Assembly: GCF_014195655.1 (NCBI RefSeq)
Contig: NZ_JACICD010000007.1
Coordinates: 62,001 to 126,000, forward strand
From: Ancylobacter tetraedralis
GTDB lineage: Bacteria > Pseudomonadota > Alphaproteobacteria > Rhizobiales > Xanthobacteraceae
Direction: 5' to 3'
DNA length: 64,000 nucleotides
The position numbers and the translations under genes are program-made. The notes beneath the pieces were generated by a model. It was not told where the DNA came from. It ran no database searches and saw only the letters and a program-made list of their open reading frames with translations. Positions 8,253-17,818 of the stretch are shown one piece after another. Each line of letters opens with the position of its first letter. The first letter of the stretch is position 1.

Positions 8253-9449
8253 ATGTTTGATCCCTGGACGCTCTGGGTTGTGCTTATGGCCGCAGCGACC
8301 ATGCTGGCGGCGGCGATGCTGTTTGTCTGGTGGCTGACCCCCTCCGAGCCGGCGCTGGCGCATTGGGCCGCGGCGATCGAACTGCTGGTGATCGGTATCC
8401 TGTGCGTTGCGCTGCGGGACGTCATTCCCGATGCCCTGTCGATCGCCCTCGGCAATGGCGCCATGCTGGCGGGTTATGGCCTGATCTGGACCGGGCTGCG
8501 CCGGTTCGATGGTCGTCCGCCGCGCACGCAGCGCGCGCTCATCGCGCCGTTTCTGTTCGTGGCCCTTTGCCAGCTTCCCTTTTTCGCGGAGTCGACGGCC
8601 CACCGGGTGATCCTCATCTCCCTGATGATCGCCGGGCTCAATCTGCTGGCGATCGCGCAATTGCGCCGAGGGCGCCTGGTGTCGCGGCCGCGCCTTGCGC
8701 TGCTCACGCTGCTGACGGCTGTCCTCGCGTTCAACCTCGCGCGCATTCCCACCGTCACGGCGCAGGTGGACCGGCAAGACAGGGTCGCGCTGTTCTCCGA
8801 TCCGGCCATGGCGGGGTTCGGCCTGCTGGCCTTGGCGATCTTGATCTTCATCTGCTTCGCGATGGTGCTGATGGTGCGCGAGCGCCGCGAAATGCACTTT
8901 CGGAGTGCCGCGCAGCGCGACGAATTGACCGGGCTTCTGAACCGGCGTGGCTTCATGGAATCGGCGATGGGCGAGGGCGTCGCCGGCGGGACGATGGCGG
9001 TGATGCTGCTCGATCTCGACCATTTCAAGCTGATCAACGACCGGTTCGGCCATGGCGCGGGCGATCGCGTGCTGTCGATATTCGCGCGGGTGCTGCGGGA
9101 AAATCTGCGCCACGGCGACATTGTCGGGCGCATCGGTGGCGAGGAGTTCGCGGCGGTGCTTCCGGGCGCGCTGCTGTCCGATGCGCGGCTGGCGGCGGAA
9201 CGGGTGCAGCTCGGGCTACGCGAAGCGATGACTTCCATGCGTTTCGGCGACGCGGGCGAGGCCATCCAGTGCACGGTCAGCATCGGCCTCGCCGTCACCA
9301 CCCTGTCGAAGGGTGAGCCGTCGGCCTCCCACGGGATGCGGCTTCAGGCGCTGATCGCGGAGGCCGACACGGTGCTGTATCGCGCCAAATCGCAGGGGCG
9401 AAACCGCATCGAGATCGCCCCCGCCGGTCCGGTGGCGCTGGGCGCGTGA
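8253..9449 (+). CDS. Membrane-bound GGDEF diguanylate cyclase (paralogue 2)
   Basis: A 398-aa paralogue of the preceding gene: MFDPWTLWVVL start, about six membrane segments, the linker VRERREMHFRSAAQRDELTGLLNRRGF, LLDLDHFKLINDRFGHGAGDRVL, and GGEEF at residues 295-299. The two proteins are identical in length and layout but well diverged in the membrane part, so this is an old tandem duplication. An in-frame GTG at 8229 is an alternative start; neither has a strong Shine-Dalgarno. A 178-bp gap separates the paralogues, so each probably has its own promoter. Confidence 0.87.
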   Translation: MFDPWTLWVVLMAAATMLAAAMLFVWWLTPSEPALAHWAAAIELLVIGILCVALRDVIPDALSIALGNGAMLAGYGLIWTGLRRFDGRPPRTQRALIAPFLFVALCQLPFFAESTAHRVILISLMIAGLNLLAIAQLRRGRLVSRPRLALLTLLTAVLAFNLARIPTVTAQVDRQDRVALFSDPAMAGFGLLALAILIFICFAMVLMVRERREMHFRSAAQRDELTGLLNRRGFMESAMGEGVAGGTMAVMLLDLDHFKLINDRFGHGAGDRVLSIFARVLRENLRHGDIVGRIGGEEFAAVLPGALLSDARLAAERVQLGLREAMTSMRFGDAGEAIQCTVSIGLAVTTLSKGEPSASHGMRLQALIAEADTVLYRAKSQGRNRIEIAPAGPVALGA

Positions 9450-9490
9450 GGGGCGGGCGCTGCTCCGCGCCATCCGCCATGGTTCATGAA

Positions 9491-9516
9491 AAAGGGGCGC
9501 CCTGGGGCGCCCCTTT
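9491..9516 (-). terminator. Terminator of glnA, probably bidirectional
   Basis: Eleven-bp stem AAAGGGGCGCC / GGCGCCCCTTT around a CTGG loop. On the minus strand it is followed by TTTTTC, fitting termination of glnA, which ends at 9538. It also lies just past the end of the plus-strand GGDEF gene. Confidence 0.75.
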
Positions 9517-9537
9517 CCACATTCGGCGAGCGCGGGC

Positions 9538-10947
9538 TCAGACCGAATAATACATCTCGAACTCGACCGGATGCGGCGTCATCTCGAAACGCATCACCTC
9601 GGTCATCTTCAGCTCGATATAGGCGTTGATGAAGTCGTCATCGAACACGCCGCCCTTCTTCAGGAATTCGCGATCCTTGTCGAGCGAGCCGAGCGCTTCG
9701 CGCAGCGAGCCGCACACGGTCGGGATCTTCTTCAGCTCCTTCGGGGGCAGATCATAGAGATCCTTGTCCATCGCCGGGCCGGGATCGATCTTGTTCAGGA
9801 TGCCGTCGAGGCCGGCCATCAGCAGCGCGGCGAAGGCGAGGTAGGGGTTCGCGCCCGGGTCGGGGAAGCGGGTCTCGACGCGCTTGGCCTTCGGGGACGT
9901 GGTGTAAGGGATGCGGCAGGAGGCCGAGCGATTGCGCGCCGAATAGGCGAGCAGCACGGGCGCCTCATAGCCGGGCACCAGCCGCTTGTAGGAATTGGTC
10001 AGCGGGTTGGTGAAGGCGTTGAGCGACTTGGCGTGCTTGATGATGCCGCCGATATACCACAGGCATTCCTGGCTGAGGTCGGCATATTTGTTGCCGGCGA
10101 ACAGCGGCTTGCCGCCCTTCCAGATCGACTGGTGCACATGCATGCCCGAGCCATTGTCGCCGAACACGGGCTTGGGCATGAAGGTCGCGGTCTTGCCGTA
10201 GACGTTGGCGACCTGGTGGATGCAGTACTTGTAGACCTGCAGGTGGTCGGCCATCGTCACGAGCGTGTTGAACTTCAGGCCGAGCTCGTGCTGGGCGGAA
10301 GCCACCTCGTGATGGTGCTTCTCGACCTTGGCGCCCATGCGGGCCATGGCCGCGAGCATCTCGCCGCGCATGTCCTGCGCGCTGTCGAGCGGGGGAACCG
10401 GGAAGTAGCCGCCCTTGGTGCGGACGCGGTGGCCGAGATTGCCGCCTTCATACTCGGTGTCGCCATTGGTCGGCAGTTCGACCGAATCCAGCTTGAAGCC
10501 GGTATTGTACGGGTCGGCCTTGAAACGCACGTCGTCGAAGATGAAGAATTCGGCCTCGGGGCCGATATAGACGGTGTCGCCGATGCCGGTGGACTTGAGA
10601 TAGGCCTCGGCCTTCTTGGCGATGCCGCGCGGGTCGCGGCCATAGGGCTCGCCGGTGGTGGGCTCGAGCACGTCGCAGACGACGACCAGCGTGGTCTCGG
10701 CGAAGAACGGATCGATGCTCACCGACTCCAGATCAGGCTGGAGGTGCATGTCGGATTCGTTGATGGCCTTCCAGCCGGCAATCGAGGAGCCGTCAAACGC
10801 CTGGCCATCGGCGAAGAAGTCCTCATCGACCATGGTAATGTCGAAGGTTACATGCTGCCACTTGCCGCGCGGATCTGTGAAGCGCAGGTCGACGTACTTG
10901 ACGTCGTTATCCTTGATTAACTTGAGTACGTCTTTGGCCGTCGTCAT
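9538..10947 (-). CDS. glnA: Type I glutamine synthetase
   Basis: A 469-aa GSI that condenses glutamate and ammonia with ATP; full length. Visible signatures: the N-terminal [13 protein letters not shown] and [18 protein letters not shown] loop, FFIFDDVRF, the ATP-binding [16 protein letters not shown], and [18 protein letters not shown]398 in [11 protein letters not shown] matches the adenylylation-site tyrosine, so control by GlnE is expected. It follows glnB by 132 bp on the same strand, the usual alphaproteobacterial glnBA arrangement, and probably shares the sigma-54-type promoter upstream of glnB. Confidence 0.97.
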   Translation of the reverse strand: MTTAKDVLKLIKDNDVKYVDLRFTDPRGKWQHVTFDITMVDEDFFADGQAFDGSSIAGWKAINESDMHLQPDLESVSIDPFFAETTLVVVCDVLEPTTGEPYGRDPRGIAKKAEAYLKSTGIGDTVYIGPEAEFFIFDDVRFKADPYNTGFKLDSVELPTNGDTEYEGGNLGHRVRTKGGYFPVPPLDSAQDMRGEMLAAMARMGAKVEKHHHEVASAQHELGLKFNTLVTMADHLQVYKYCIHQVANVYGKTATFMPKPVFGDNGSGMHVHQSIWKGGKPLFAGNKYADLSQECLWYIGGIIKHAKSLNAFTNPLTNSYKRLVPGYEAPVLLAYSARNRSASCRIPYTTSPKAKRVETRFPDPGANPYLAFAALLMAGLDGILNKIDPGPAMDKDLYDLPPKELKKIPTVCGSLREALGSLDKDREFLKKGGVFDDDFINAYIELKMTEVMRFEMTPHPVEFEMYYSV

Positions 10948-11018
10948 TACAATCGTGCCTCTTTCTTCAGCCGCCGCTCAACAGGCAGGCTGATCCCAAG
11001 CGGTTGGTCAACACAGCG

Positions 11019-11048
11019 ACGCGCCGCATCCATCACGATGCGGCGCGT
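11019..11048 (-). repeat. Perfect hairpin in the glnB-glnA intergenic region
   Basis: Two perfect 12-nt arms (ACGCGCCGCATC and its complement) around the 6-nt loop CATCAC. There is no T-run on either strand, so it is not a simple terminator. In a glnBA transcript it would sit between the two genes and could stabilise or cleave the message or cause partial termination. Confidence 0.7.
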
Positions 11049-11079
11049 GCCCTGAAACCCGACCATATTACGCTTGCTG

Positions 11080-11601
<522 letters not shown>

Positions 11602-11764
11602 TTAAAATATAGTCAGATTGGCCAGCGACTCTCGCGATAAAGGCGCGCGCAAAATAGGCAAACGGTATGAGATTGTTATTTTCAGGTCGTTTCTTCGTCG
11701 CGGCAGCCCGCCTTCGCCTAGAGTGAGGCGGATCGCCACGTTTGCGCCCGAGAGGGGGAAGCCG

Positions 11765-13255
11765 ATGGAACTGCTCACGCCGGAGGAGATGGCGCGCGCG
11801 GATGCGCTGACCATCGCGCAGGGCCTGCCGGGCATCGGGCTCATGGAGAAGGCGGGCGCGGCAGTGGCGCGCGTCGCCGCCCAGGTGACACCGGTCGGCG
11901 CCTCGGTGCTGGTTCTGTGCGGGCCGGGCAATAATGGCGGTGACGGTTTCGTGGTTGCGCGCCGGCTGGTGGAAGCCGGCTATCGGGTTCGCCTGGCGCT
12001 TCTGGGGGCGCGCCAGCAGCTGCGCGGCGATGCCGGAACCATGGCGGGTCGCTGGATCGGGCCGGTGGAGCGCGCCGAGGATGCCTCGCTCGACGGGGTC
12101 GATCTGGTCATCGATGCGCTGTTCGGTGCCGGACTGGCGCGCGATCTCGATGGCGAGGCACGGGCGCTGGTGGAGCGGGTGAATGCCCGCGGCCTGCCGG
12201 TGGTGGCGGTCGACCTGCCCTCGGGCATCGATGGCGCGAGCGGGCAGGTGCGCGGCGCGGCGATCAAGGCGCGCTGGAGCGTCACCTTCTTCCGCGCCAA
12301 GCCGGGCCACCTGCTGCTGCCCGGCCGGCTCCACGCGGGCGCGCTCACCGTGGCGGATATCGGCATTCAACCCTCAGTGATCGAGCTCATTCGCCCGCAG
12401 GCTTTCGCGAACGAGCCCTCGCTGTGGGGCGCCGCCTTTCCGCTGCCGCGCATCGAGGGGCACAAATATGCGCGCGGCCATCTCGTGGCCGTTTCGGGCC
12501 CGCCGCAGGCGACGGGGGCGATGCGGCTGGCCGCCCGCGCGGCGCTGCGGGCCGGGGCGGGGCTGGTCACGGTCGCCTGTCCGGCGGCGGCGCTGCCCAT
12601 CCATGCGGCTAACCTGTCGGCGATCATGGTGCGTCCGGTCGAGGACGCGGCGGATCTCGCCCGGCTTCTCGCCGACCGACGCCTGTCGACGCTTGTGATC
12701 GGGCCCGGCGTCGGCGTGGGGGAGGCGACCCGCGCCAAGCTCGCCACCGGGGCCGACCGGCGCCTGGTGCTGGACGCGGACCTCATCACCAGCTTCGCGG
12801 GGGCGGCGGACGATCTGGCGCGCGCCGTGGCCGCTTCCCCGGCCGCCATCGCCACCCCGCATGACGGCGAGTTCGCCCGGCTGTTCGAGGGTTGCCCCGA
12901 GGTGCTGGAGGCGCCCTCCAAGCTGGAGCGCGCGCGCGCCGGGGCGCGCCGGCTCGGCATTACCCTGCTGCTCAAGGGGGCGGACACGGTTGTGGCCGCG
13001 CCGGACGGGCGCGCGGCGATCGCCGCCAACGCGCCGCCCTGGCTGGCCACGGCGGGGGCGGGCGATGTCCTGGCCGGTATCGCCGGCGGGCTGCTGTGCC
13101 AGGGCATGCCGCCTTTCGAGGCGGCGGCGGCGGCGGTCTGGCTGCACGGTGAGGCGGCGCGGGAGGCTGGCCCCGGGCTGGTGGCCGACGACCTCATCGA
13201 CGCGCTGCGGCCGGTCTATGCGCGCCTGTTCGCGCATCTCGGGGCAAGGGGCTGA
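11765..13255 (+). CDS. nnr: Bifunctional NAD(P)H-hydrate epimerase / ADP-dependent NAD(P)H-hydrate dehydratase
   Basis: A 496-aa repair enzyme. The N-terminal half (about 1-210) is the YjeF_N/NnrE epimerase: LCGPGNNGGDGFVVARRL near 55-72 and AVDLPSGIDGASG near 150. The C-terminal half (about 225-495) is the YjeF_C/NnrD dehydratase: GHLVAVSGPPQATGAMRLAA, LVIGPGVGVGE and the nucleotide site TAGAGDVLAGIAGG. Together they restore hydrated NADH and NADPH. The ATG at 11765 is preceded by GAGGGGGAAG; the longer in-frame start adds unrelated residues. Divergent from glnB and apparently monocistronic. Confidence 0.93.
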   Translation: MELLTPEEMARADALTIAQGLPGIGLMEKAGAAVARVAAQVTPVGASVLVLCGPGNNGGDGFVVARRLVEAGYRVRLALLGARQQLRGDAGTMAGRWIGPVERAEDASLDGVDLVIDALFGAGLARDLDGEARALVERVNARGLPVVAVDLPSGIDGASGQVRGAAIKARWSVTFFRAKPGHLLLPGRLHAGALTVADIGIQPSVIELIRPQAFANEPSLWGAAFPLPRIEGHKYARGHLVAVSGPPQATGAMRLAARAALRAGAGLVTVACPAAALPIHAANLSAIMVRPVEDAADLARLLADRRLSTLVIGPGVGVGEATRAKLATGADRRLVLDADLITSFAGAADDLARAVAASPAAIATPHDGEFARLFEGCPEVLEAPSKLERARAGARRLGITLLLKGADTVVAAPDGRAAIAANAPPWLATAGAGDVLAGIAGGLLCQGMPPFEAAAAAVWLHGEAAREAGPGLVADDLIDALRPVYARLFAHLGARG

Positions 13256-13450
13256 ACGTAGCGCCGGCCGCACGCGCCGGATCGTGTGAAGGGTGCGTGA
13301 CAAAGCGCAGATGCGCGTTGCATTTTGCGCTGGCGCTGCGACATCGCCGTGTTATAAGCCCGCACCCGGCTGGCGGCACTTTTCGGGTGCACGCATCCGC
13401 ATGCCTTCGTGACATCGCGTCTCGCGGGAACGAAGGCGGCCGATGCGTCC

Positions 13451-13535
13451 GCGGGCGTGGCGGAACTGGTAGACGCGCGGGATTTAGGTTCCCGTGACGA
13501 AAGTCGTGGGGGTTCGAAACCCTCCGCCCGCACCA
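13451..13535 (+). tRNA. tRNA-Leu (UAG anticodon)
   Basis: 85 nt including an encoded CCA. Seven-bp acceptor stem GCGGGCG/CGCCCGC, D-arm with the AACTGGTAGACGC pattern, anticodon stem CGGGA/TCCCG with loop TTTAGGT (anticodon TAG), a variable arm typical of class II tRNA, and T-loop GGTTCGAAACC. It immediately precedes tig. Confidence 0.95.
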
Positions 13536-13664
13536 GTGTTTCCAGCGCCCGGAGCCTTCCGACCGATCGACTCCGACGAGGGCGATGCCGTGCGAGCGGC
13601 GATGCCCCGCACCACGATTTCAGAGCGCCGCCCCGGCGGCAAACACGACGAAGGCCGATTGAAC

Positions 13665-15017
13665 ATGCAGGTCACCGAACTCCTCGCCGAAGGTCTGAAG
13701 CGCGAATATCGCGTGGTGCTGCCGGCCGCCGAACTCGACGCCAAGGCCACCGCCCGCCTGAACGAGATGCAGGACAAGGTTCGCATCAACGGGTTCCGTC
13801 CCGGCAAGGTGCCGGTCGCCCATCTCAAGCGCCTCTACGGCAAGTCGGTTCTGGCCGAGGTGATCGACCAGGCTGTGAACGAAGCCAACTCGAAGATCAT
13901 CGACGAGAACGGCTTCCGCCTCGCGCTGCAGCCCAAGGTCGAGCTGCCGCAGGACGAGGCGGCGGTCAACGAGGTGATCGAGGGCAAGGCGGATCTCGCC
14001 TACACGGTCGGCCTCGAAGTGCTGCCGAAGATCGAGATCGGCGATCTCGCCTCCATCACGCTGGACAAGCCGGTGCTCGCGGTTTCCGACGAGGATGTCG
14101 AGGAGACGGTGAAGCGCATCGCCGAATCCAACCGCCCGTTCTCCGCCAAGGAAGGCGCCGCCGAAAACGGTGACCGCGTCACCATTTCCTTCGTCGGCTC
14201 GATCGACGGCGAGGCCTTCGAGGGCGGTTCGGGCGAGGATGTCCCGGTCGTGCTCGGCTCCAACAGCTTCATCCCCGGCTTCGAGGAGCAGCTGATCGGC
14301 ATCACGGCGGACGAGACCCGCACGGTCAGCGTCACCTTCCCGGAGGCCTACCAGGCCGCTCATCTCGCCGGCAAGGCGGCCTCCTTCGAGGTCACGGCCA
14401 AGACCATCGAGGCCCCGGGCGAACTGAGCGTGGACGACGAGTTCGCCAAGAGCCTCGGCCTCGAAAGCCTTGAGGCGATGAAGGAGCAGGTGAAGAGCCG
14501 CATCGCCCAGGAGCATGCCGCCCAGAGCCGCAACAAGGTGAAGCGCCGCCTGCTGGACGCCCTCGACGGGCTGCACCAGTTCGACGTGCCTCCCTCGCTG
14601 GCCGAGCAGGAATTCGAGGGCATCTGGAATTCCATCACCTCGGAGATGGATACCCAGAAGCGCAGCTTCGCCGACGAGGGCACCACTGAGGAGGCCGCCC
14701 GCGCCGACTATGACAAGATCGCCAAGCGCCGCGTGCGCCTCGGCCTGGTGCTCGCCGAGATCGGCGAGAAGAACAACATCCAGGTGAGCGACGACGAAGT
14801 GACCCGCGCGGTCGTGGAGCGCGCCCGCCAGTTCCCTGGGCAGGAGCAGCAGGTGTGGGAGTTCTACCGCAAGAACGCCCAGGCGCTCGCCAGCCTGCGC
14901 GCGCCAATCTTCGAGGAGAAGGTCGTCGACTACCTGCTGGAGCAGGCCAAGGTGACGGAAGTTCCCGTCACCCGCGAAGAGCTCTACGCCGAGGACGAGG
15001 CCGAAAAGGCCGCGTGA
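13665..15017 (+). CDS. tig: Trigger factor (ribosome-associated chaperone and prolyl isomerase)
   Basis: A 450-aa protein with three parts: a ribosome-binding N-terminal domain carrying the signature [17 protein letters not shown] at about 43-59; an FKBP-type PPIase domain ([37 protein letters not shown]) at about 165-245; and a helical C-terminal cradle. The ATG at 13665 ([15 protein letters not shown]) is the family start. It folds nascent chains at the exit tunnel. The order tig-clpP-clpX-lon is conserved across bacteria. Confidence 0.96.
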   Translation: MQVTELLAEGLKREYRVVLPAAELDAKATARLNEMQDKVRINGFRPGKVPVAHLKRLYGKSVLAEVIDQAVNEANSKIIDENGFRLALQPKVELPQDEAAVNEVIEGKADLAYTVGLEVLPKIEIGDLASITLDKPVLAVSDEDVEETVKRIAESNRPFSAKEGAAENGDRVTISFVGSIDGEAFEGGSGEDVPVVLGSNSFIPGFEEQLIGITADETRTVSVTFPEAYQAAHLAGKAASFEVTAKTIEAPGELSVDDEFAKSLGLESLEAMKEQVKSRIAQEHAAQSRNKVKRRLLDALDGLHQFDVPPSLAEQEFEGIWNSITSEMDTQKRSFADEGTTEEAARADYDKIAKRRVRLGLVLAEIGEKNNIQVSDDEVTRAVVERARQFPGQEQQVWEFYRKNAQALASLRAPIFEEKVVDYLLEQAKVTEVPVTREELYAEDEAEKAA

Positions 15018-15072
15018 TCGCGCGAGCGTGACCGGCGGGCCTGCGGGCCCCGCGCCGGGCATCGGATTGGGG

Positions 15073-15100
15073 AAGGGGTCGGCCTTGGTCGGCCCCTTTT
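15073..15100 (+). terminator. Rho-independent terminator after tig
   Basis: AAGGGGTCGGCC...GGTCGGCCCCTT stem with two G-U pairs and a small loop, followed by TTTT. It lies 56 nt past the tig stop and implies that clpP has a separate promoter. Confidence 0.75.
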
Positions 15101-15284
15101 GCCGTTCCGCCGGGGGCACTTTCCGGCCCGCCGGACGGCGCCTTTCGGGCTGGCGGAGGCCGCGGCTGGGCGAACGGTCGCGCGCGAATTATACGCGGGC
15201 CCTAGCGGGAATGGACTTTCCGCTTATGTTGGGAGAGACGGAATCGCGGACGGCACCTGTCGCCGGCTCGCTTAGGAGCGGATT

Positions 15285-15917
15285 ATGCGTGACCCTATCG
15301 ATACCTACATGAACTATCTCGTCCCCATGGTGGTCGAGCAGACCAACCGGGGCGAGCGCTCCTACGATATCTATTCGCGCCTCCTCAAGGAGCGCATCAT
15401 CTTCCTGACCGGCCCGGTCGAGGACAACATGTCGACCCTCATGGTCGCGCAGCTGCTGTTCCTCGAAGCGGAAAACCCGAAGAAGGAAATCTCGATGTAC
15501 ATCAACTCCCCCGGCGGAGTGGTGACGTCGGGCCTCGCCATCTACGATACGATGCAGTTCATCAAGCCGGCGGTGTCGACGCTGTGCATCGGCCAGGCGG
15601 CCTCGATGGGCTCGCTGCTGCTGACCGCGGGCGAGAAGGGCATGCGCTTCGCCCTGCCGAACGCGCGAATCATGGTGCATCAGCCCTCGGGCGGCTATCA
15701 GGGTCAGGTGACCGATATCCTGATCCACGCCAAGGAAGTGGAGAGCCTGAAGCGTCGGCTGAACGAGATCTACGTGACGCACACCGGCCAGGACCTCAAA
15801 GTGGTCGAGGACGCGCTGGAGCGTGACAACTTCCTCACCGCCGAAGCGGCCAAGTCGTTTGGTCTTATCGATAATGTGATCGACAAGCGCCCCGACGAAG
15901 CCGCCGCAAAGGCCTGA
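15285..15917 (+). CDS. clpP: ATP-dependent Clp protease proteolytic subunit
   Basis: A 210-aa serine peptidase that forms the double-heptamer chamber used by ClpX and ClpA. Catalytic S107 in [13 protein letters not shown] and H132 in [14 protein letters not shown]; the aspartate lies in the ...[18 protein letters not shown] region near 181. MYINSPGG marks the substrate-binding strand. The ATG at 15285 is preceded by AGGAG at 15275. The gap to clpX is 378 bp, so the two may be separately transcribed. Confidence 0.97.
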   Translation: MRDPIDTYMNYLVPMVVEQTNRGERSYDIYSRLLKERIIFLTGPVEDNMSTLMVAQLLFLEAENPKKEISMYINSPGGVVTSGLAIYDTMQFIKPAVSTLCIGQAASMGSLLLTAGEKGMRFALPNARIMVHQPSGGYQGQVTDILIHAKEVESLKRRLNEIYVTHTGQDLKVVEDALERDNFLTAEAAKSFGLIDNVIDKRPDEAAAKA

Positions 15918-15973
15918 GCGGTTCTATCGTGCGTGTTTCGGAAGCCACGTCGGCTTCCTATATAAACAGCTAA

Positions 15974-15996
15974 CCCGCGCTGATTTGAAGCGCGGG
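15974..15996 (+). terminator. Hairpin after clpP, possible weak terminator
   Basis: Eight-bp stem CCCGCGCT/AGCGCGGG with a 7-nt loop GATTTGA, 57 nt past the clpP stop. It is followed by CTTGCG rather than a T-run, so intrinsic termination would be weak; an mRNA 3'-end-stabilising role is equally possible. Confidence 0.45.
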
Positions 15997-16295
15997 CTTG
16001 CGTGCATCGCGGTATCGCGCTTGCATGACGTTTGGATGAAGTGTCGCCAGGAGGTGTGACAGGGGTGACGACGGGGCAGAAGCCCCTCCGGCGAAACCGG
16101 GGATGGTGCTAATGCCTTCTTGATCGTTTCGCGTCTAGCATGCTTGGCTAGGCCGAGCGGTTGGGACCTCTAGTCGCTTCTTTTTTTGACGGCCTGGGTG
16201 CCGTCGCGTTTCTCCCGACTAAGGAGGCCCGCGGCGGCCTTCGAGACTGGGGCGGGCCCGGGAATTCCCGGCTGGCCGAGCGGACGGAGAGACGC
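15997..16295. other. Gene-free clpP-clpX spacer with clustered small hairpins
   Basis: No coding frame is supported here. The stretch 16073-16107 contains two adjacent hairpins on plus, GGGGC-AGAA-GCCCC and CCGG-CGAAA-CCGG, and 16188-16205 holds GACGGC-CTGGGT-GCCGTC just after a run of seven T. Promoter elements for clpX must lie in this region, but I do not see a convincing -35/-10 pair. Confidence 0.5.
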
Positions 16296-17567
16296 ATGAG
16301 CAAGGTTGGCGGCGGCGACAGCAAGAACACCCTTTATTGCTCGTTCTGCGGCAAGAGCCAGCACGAGGTCCGCAAGCTGATTGCGGGACCTACCGTGTTC
16401 ATCTGCGATGAATGCGTCGAGCTGTGCATGGACATCATCCGCGAGGAGAACAAATCCTCGCTGGTGAAGTCGCGGGACGGCATTCCGACCCCGAAGGAGA
16501 TCTGCAAGGTCCTGGACGATTATGTGATCGGACAGTTCCATGCCAAGCGGGTTCTCTCGGTGGCGGTGCATAACCACTACAAGCGCCTGAACCACGCGAC
16601 GAAGCATGCCGGCGATGTCGAGCTGGCGAAGTCGAACATCCTGCTGATCGGGCCGACGGGCTCGGGCAAGACGCTGCTCGCGCAGACGCTCGCCCGCATC
16701 CTCGACGTGCCCTTCACCATGGCGGATGCGACGACGCTGACCGAAGCGGGCTATGTCGGCGAGGATGTGGAGAACATCATCCTCAAGCTGCTGCAGTCGG
16801 CCGACTACAATGTCGAGCGGGCGCAGCGCGGCATCGTCTATATCGACGAGATCGACAAGATCAGCCGCAAGTCGGACAACCCCTCCATCACGAGGGACGT
16901 GTCGGGCGAGGGCGTGCAGCAGGCGCTGCTGAAGATCATGGAAGGCACGGTCGCCTCCGTCCCCCCGCAGGGCGGGCGCAAGCATCCGCAGCAGGAATTC
17001 CTGCAGGTGGACACGACCAACATCCTGTTCATCTGCGGCGGCGCCTTCGCGGGCCTCGACAAGATCATCTCGTCGCGCGGCAAGGGCACCTCGATCGGCT
17101 TCGGCGCGGTCGTCTCCGCCCCGGAAGACCGTCGCCCGGGCGAGGTGTTCCGCGAGGTGGAGCCCGAGGATCTGCTCAAGTATGGGCTGATCCCGGAATT
17201 CATCGGCCGCCTGCCGGTGATCGCCACGCTGGAGGACCTCGACGAGGCCGCGCTCAAGAAGATCCTCTCGGATCCCAAGAACGCGCTGGTGAAGCAGTAT
17301 CAGCGGCTGTTCGAGATGGAGAATGTCGAGCTTACCATCCATGAGGAGGCGCTCGGCGCCATCGCCCGCAAGGCTATCGAGCGCAAGACCGGCGCGCGCG
17401 GCCTGCGCTCGATCATGGAAGGCATCCTGCTCGACACGATGTTCGATCTGCCCGGTCTCGAGGGCGTCGAGGAAGTCGTCATCTCGAAGGAGGTCGTGGA
17501 GCAGAATGCGCGTCCGCTCTACATCTATGCGGATCGGGCGGCCGGTGATGCGGGCGCAAGCGCCTGA
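16296..17567 (+). CDS. clpX: ATP-dependent Clp protease ATP-binding subunit ClpX
   Basis: A 423-aa AAA+ unfoldase. The N-terminal zinc domain has [18 protein letters not shown] and CDECVELC (four cysteines, residues about 15-43). Walker A is [15 protein letters not shown] near 118, Walker [11 protein letters not shown] near 180; pore loop GYVGEDVE and sensor-2 [15 protein letters not shown] are present. It delivers substrates to ClpP. The ATG at 16296 ([15 protein letters not shown]) is the standard start, with GGAGAGACGC upstream. Confidence 0.97.
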   Translation: MSKVGGGDSKNTLYCSFCGKSQHEVRKLIAGPTVFICDECVELCMDIIREENKSSLVKSRDGIPTPKEICKVLDDYVIGQFHAKRVLSVAVHNHYKRLNHATKHAGDVELAKSNILLIGPTGSGKTLLAQTLARILDVPFTMADATTLTEAGYVGEDVENIILKLLQSADYNVERAQRGIVYIDEIDKISRKSDNPSITRDVSGEGVQQALLKIMEGTVASVPPQGGRKHPQQEFLQVDTTNILFICGGAFAGLDKIISSRGKGTSIGFGAVVSAPEDRRPGEVFREVEPEDLLKYGLIPEFIGRLPVIATLEDLDEAALKKILSDPKNALVKQYQRLFEMENVELTIHEEALGAIARKAIERKTGARGLRSIMEGILLDTMFDLPGLEGVEEVVISKEVVEQNARPLYIYADRAAGDAGASA

Positions 17568-17625
17568 TCGCCGCTGCGTGAGGACCAAGGCCGGACGCAC
17601 GCGCCCGGCCGGCTTGGCCGTCTCC

Positions 17626-17654
17626 CTTGACGGACCGGGGGAGCGTCTCCATCT
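17626..17654 (+). promoter_or_regulatory. Candidate heat-shock (sigma-32-type) promoter of lon
   Basis: CCCTTGAC with the core CTTGAC at 17626-17631, a 16-bp spacer, then TCCATCT at 17648-17654. This resembles the alphaproteobacterial RpoH consensus CTTGAA-N16/17-CCCATNT with few mismatches. It lies 165 nt before the lon start. Heat-shock control of lon is general knowledge; the site is by eye only. Confidence 0.5.
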
Positions 17655-17818
17655 GACTTTCAACACCCGGTCCACGACCGCATCGACGTGCTTCTCGCGG
17701 CACATCCCGCTCCCGCACAACGATTACCGTTCGCGTTCCGGCCGCCTTGCGGCACGGTCCGCCGCCCCGGTTTCACCGCCGGGGAACGGCGTCGGCCGTC
17801 AACAGAAAGGATAGGGCC

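Noticed and set aside
16150-16180. tRNA-like D-arm (GGCCGAGCGGTTGGGAC)
   Set aside because: No matching acceptor stem, anticodon arm or T-loop can be drawn around it.
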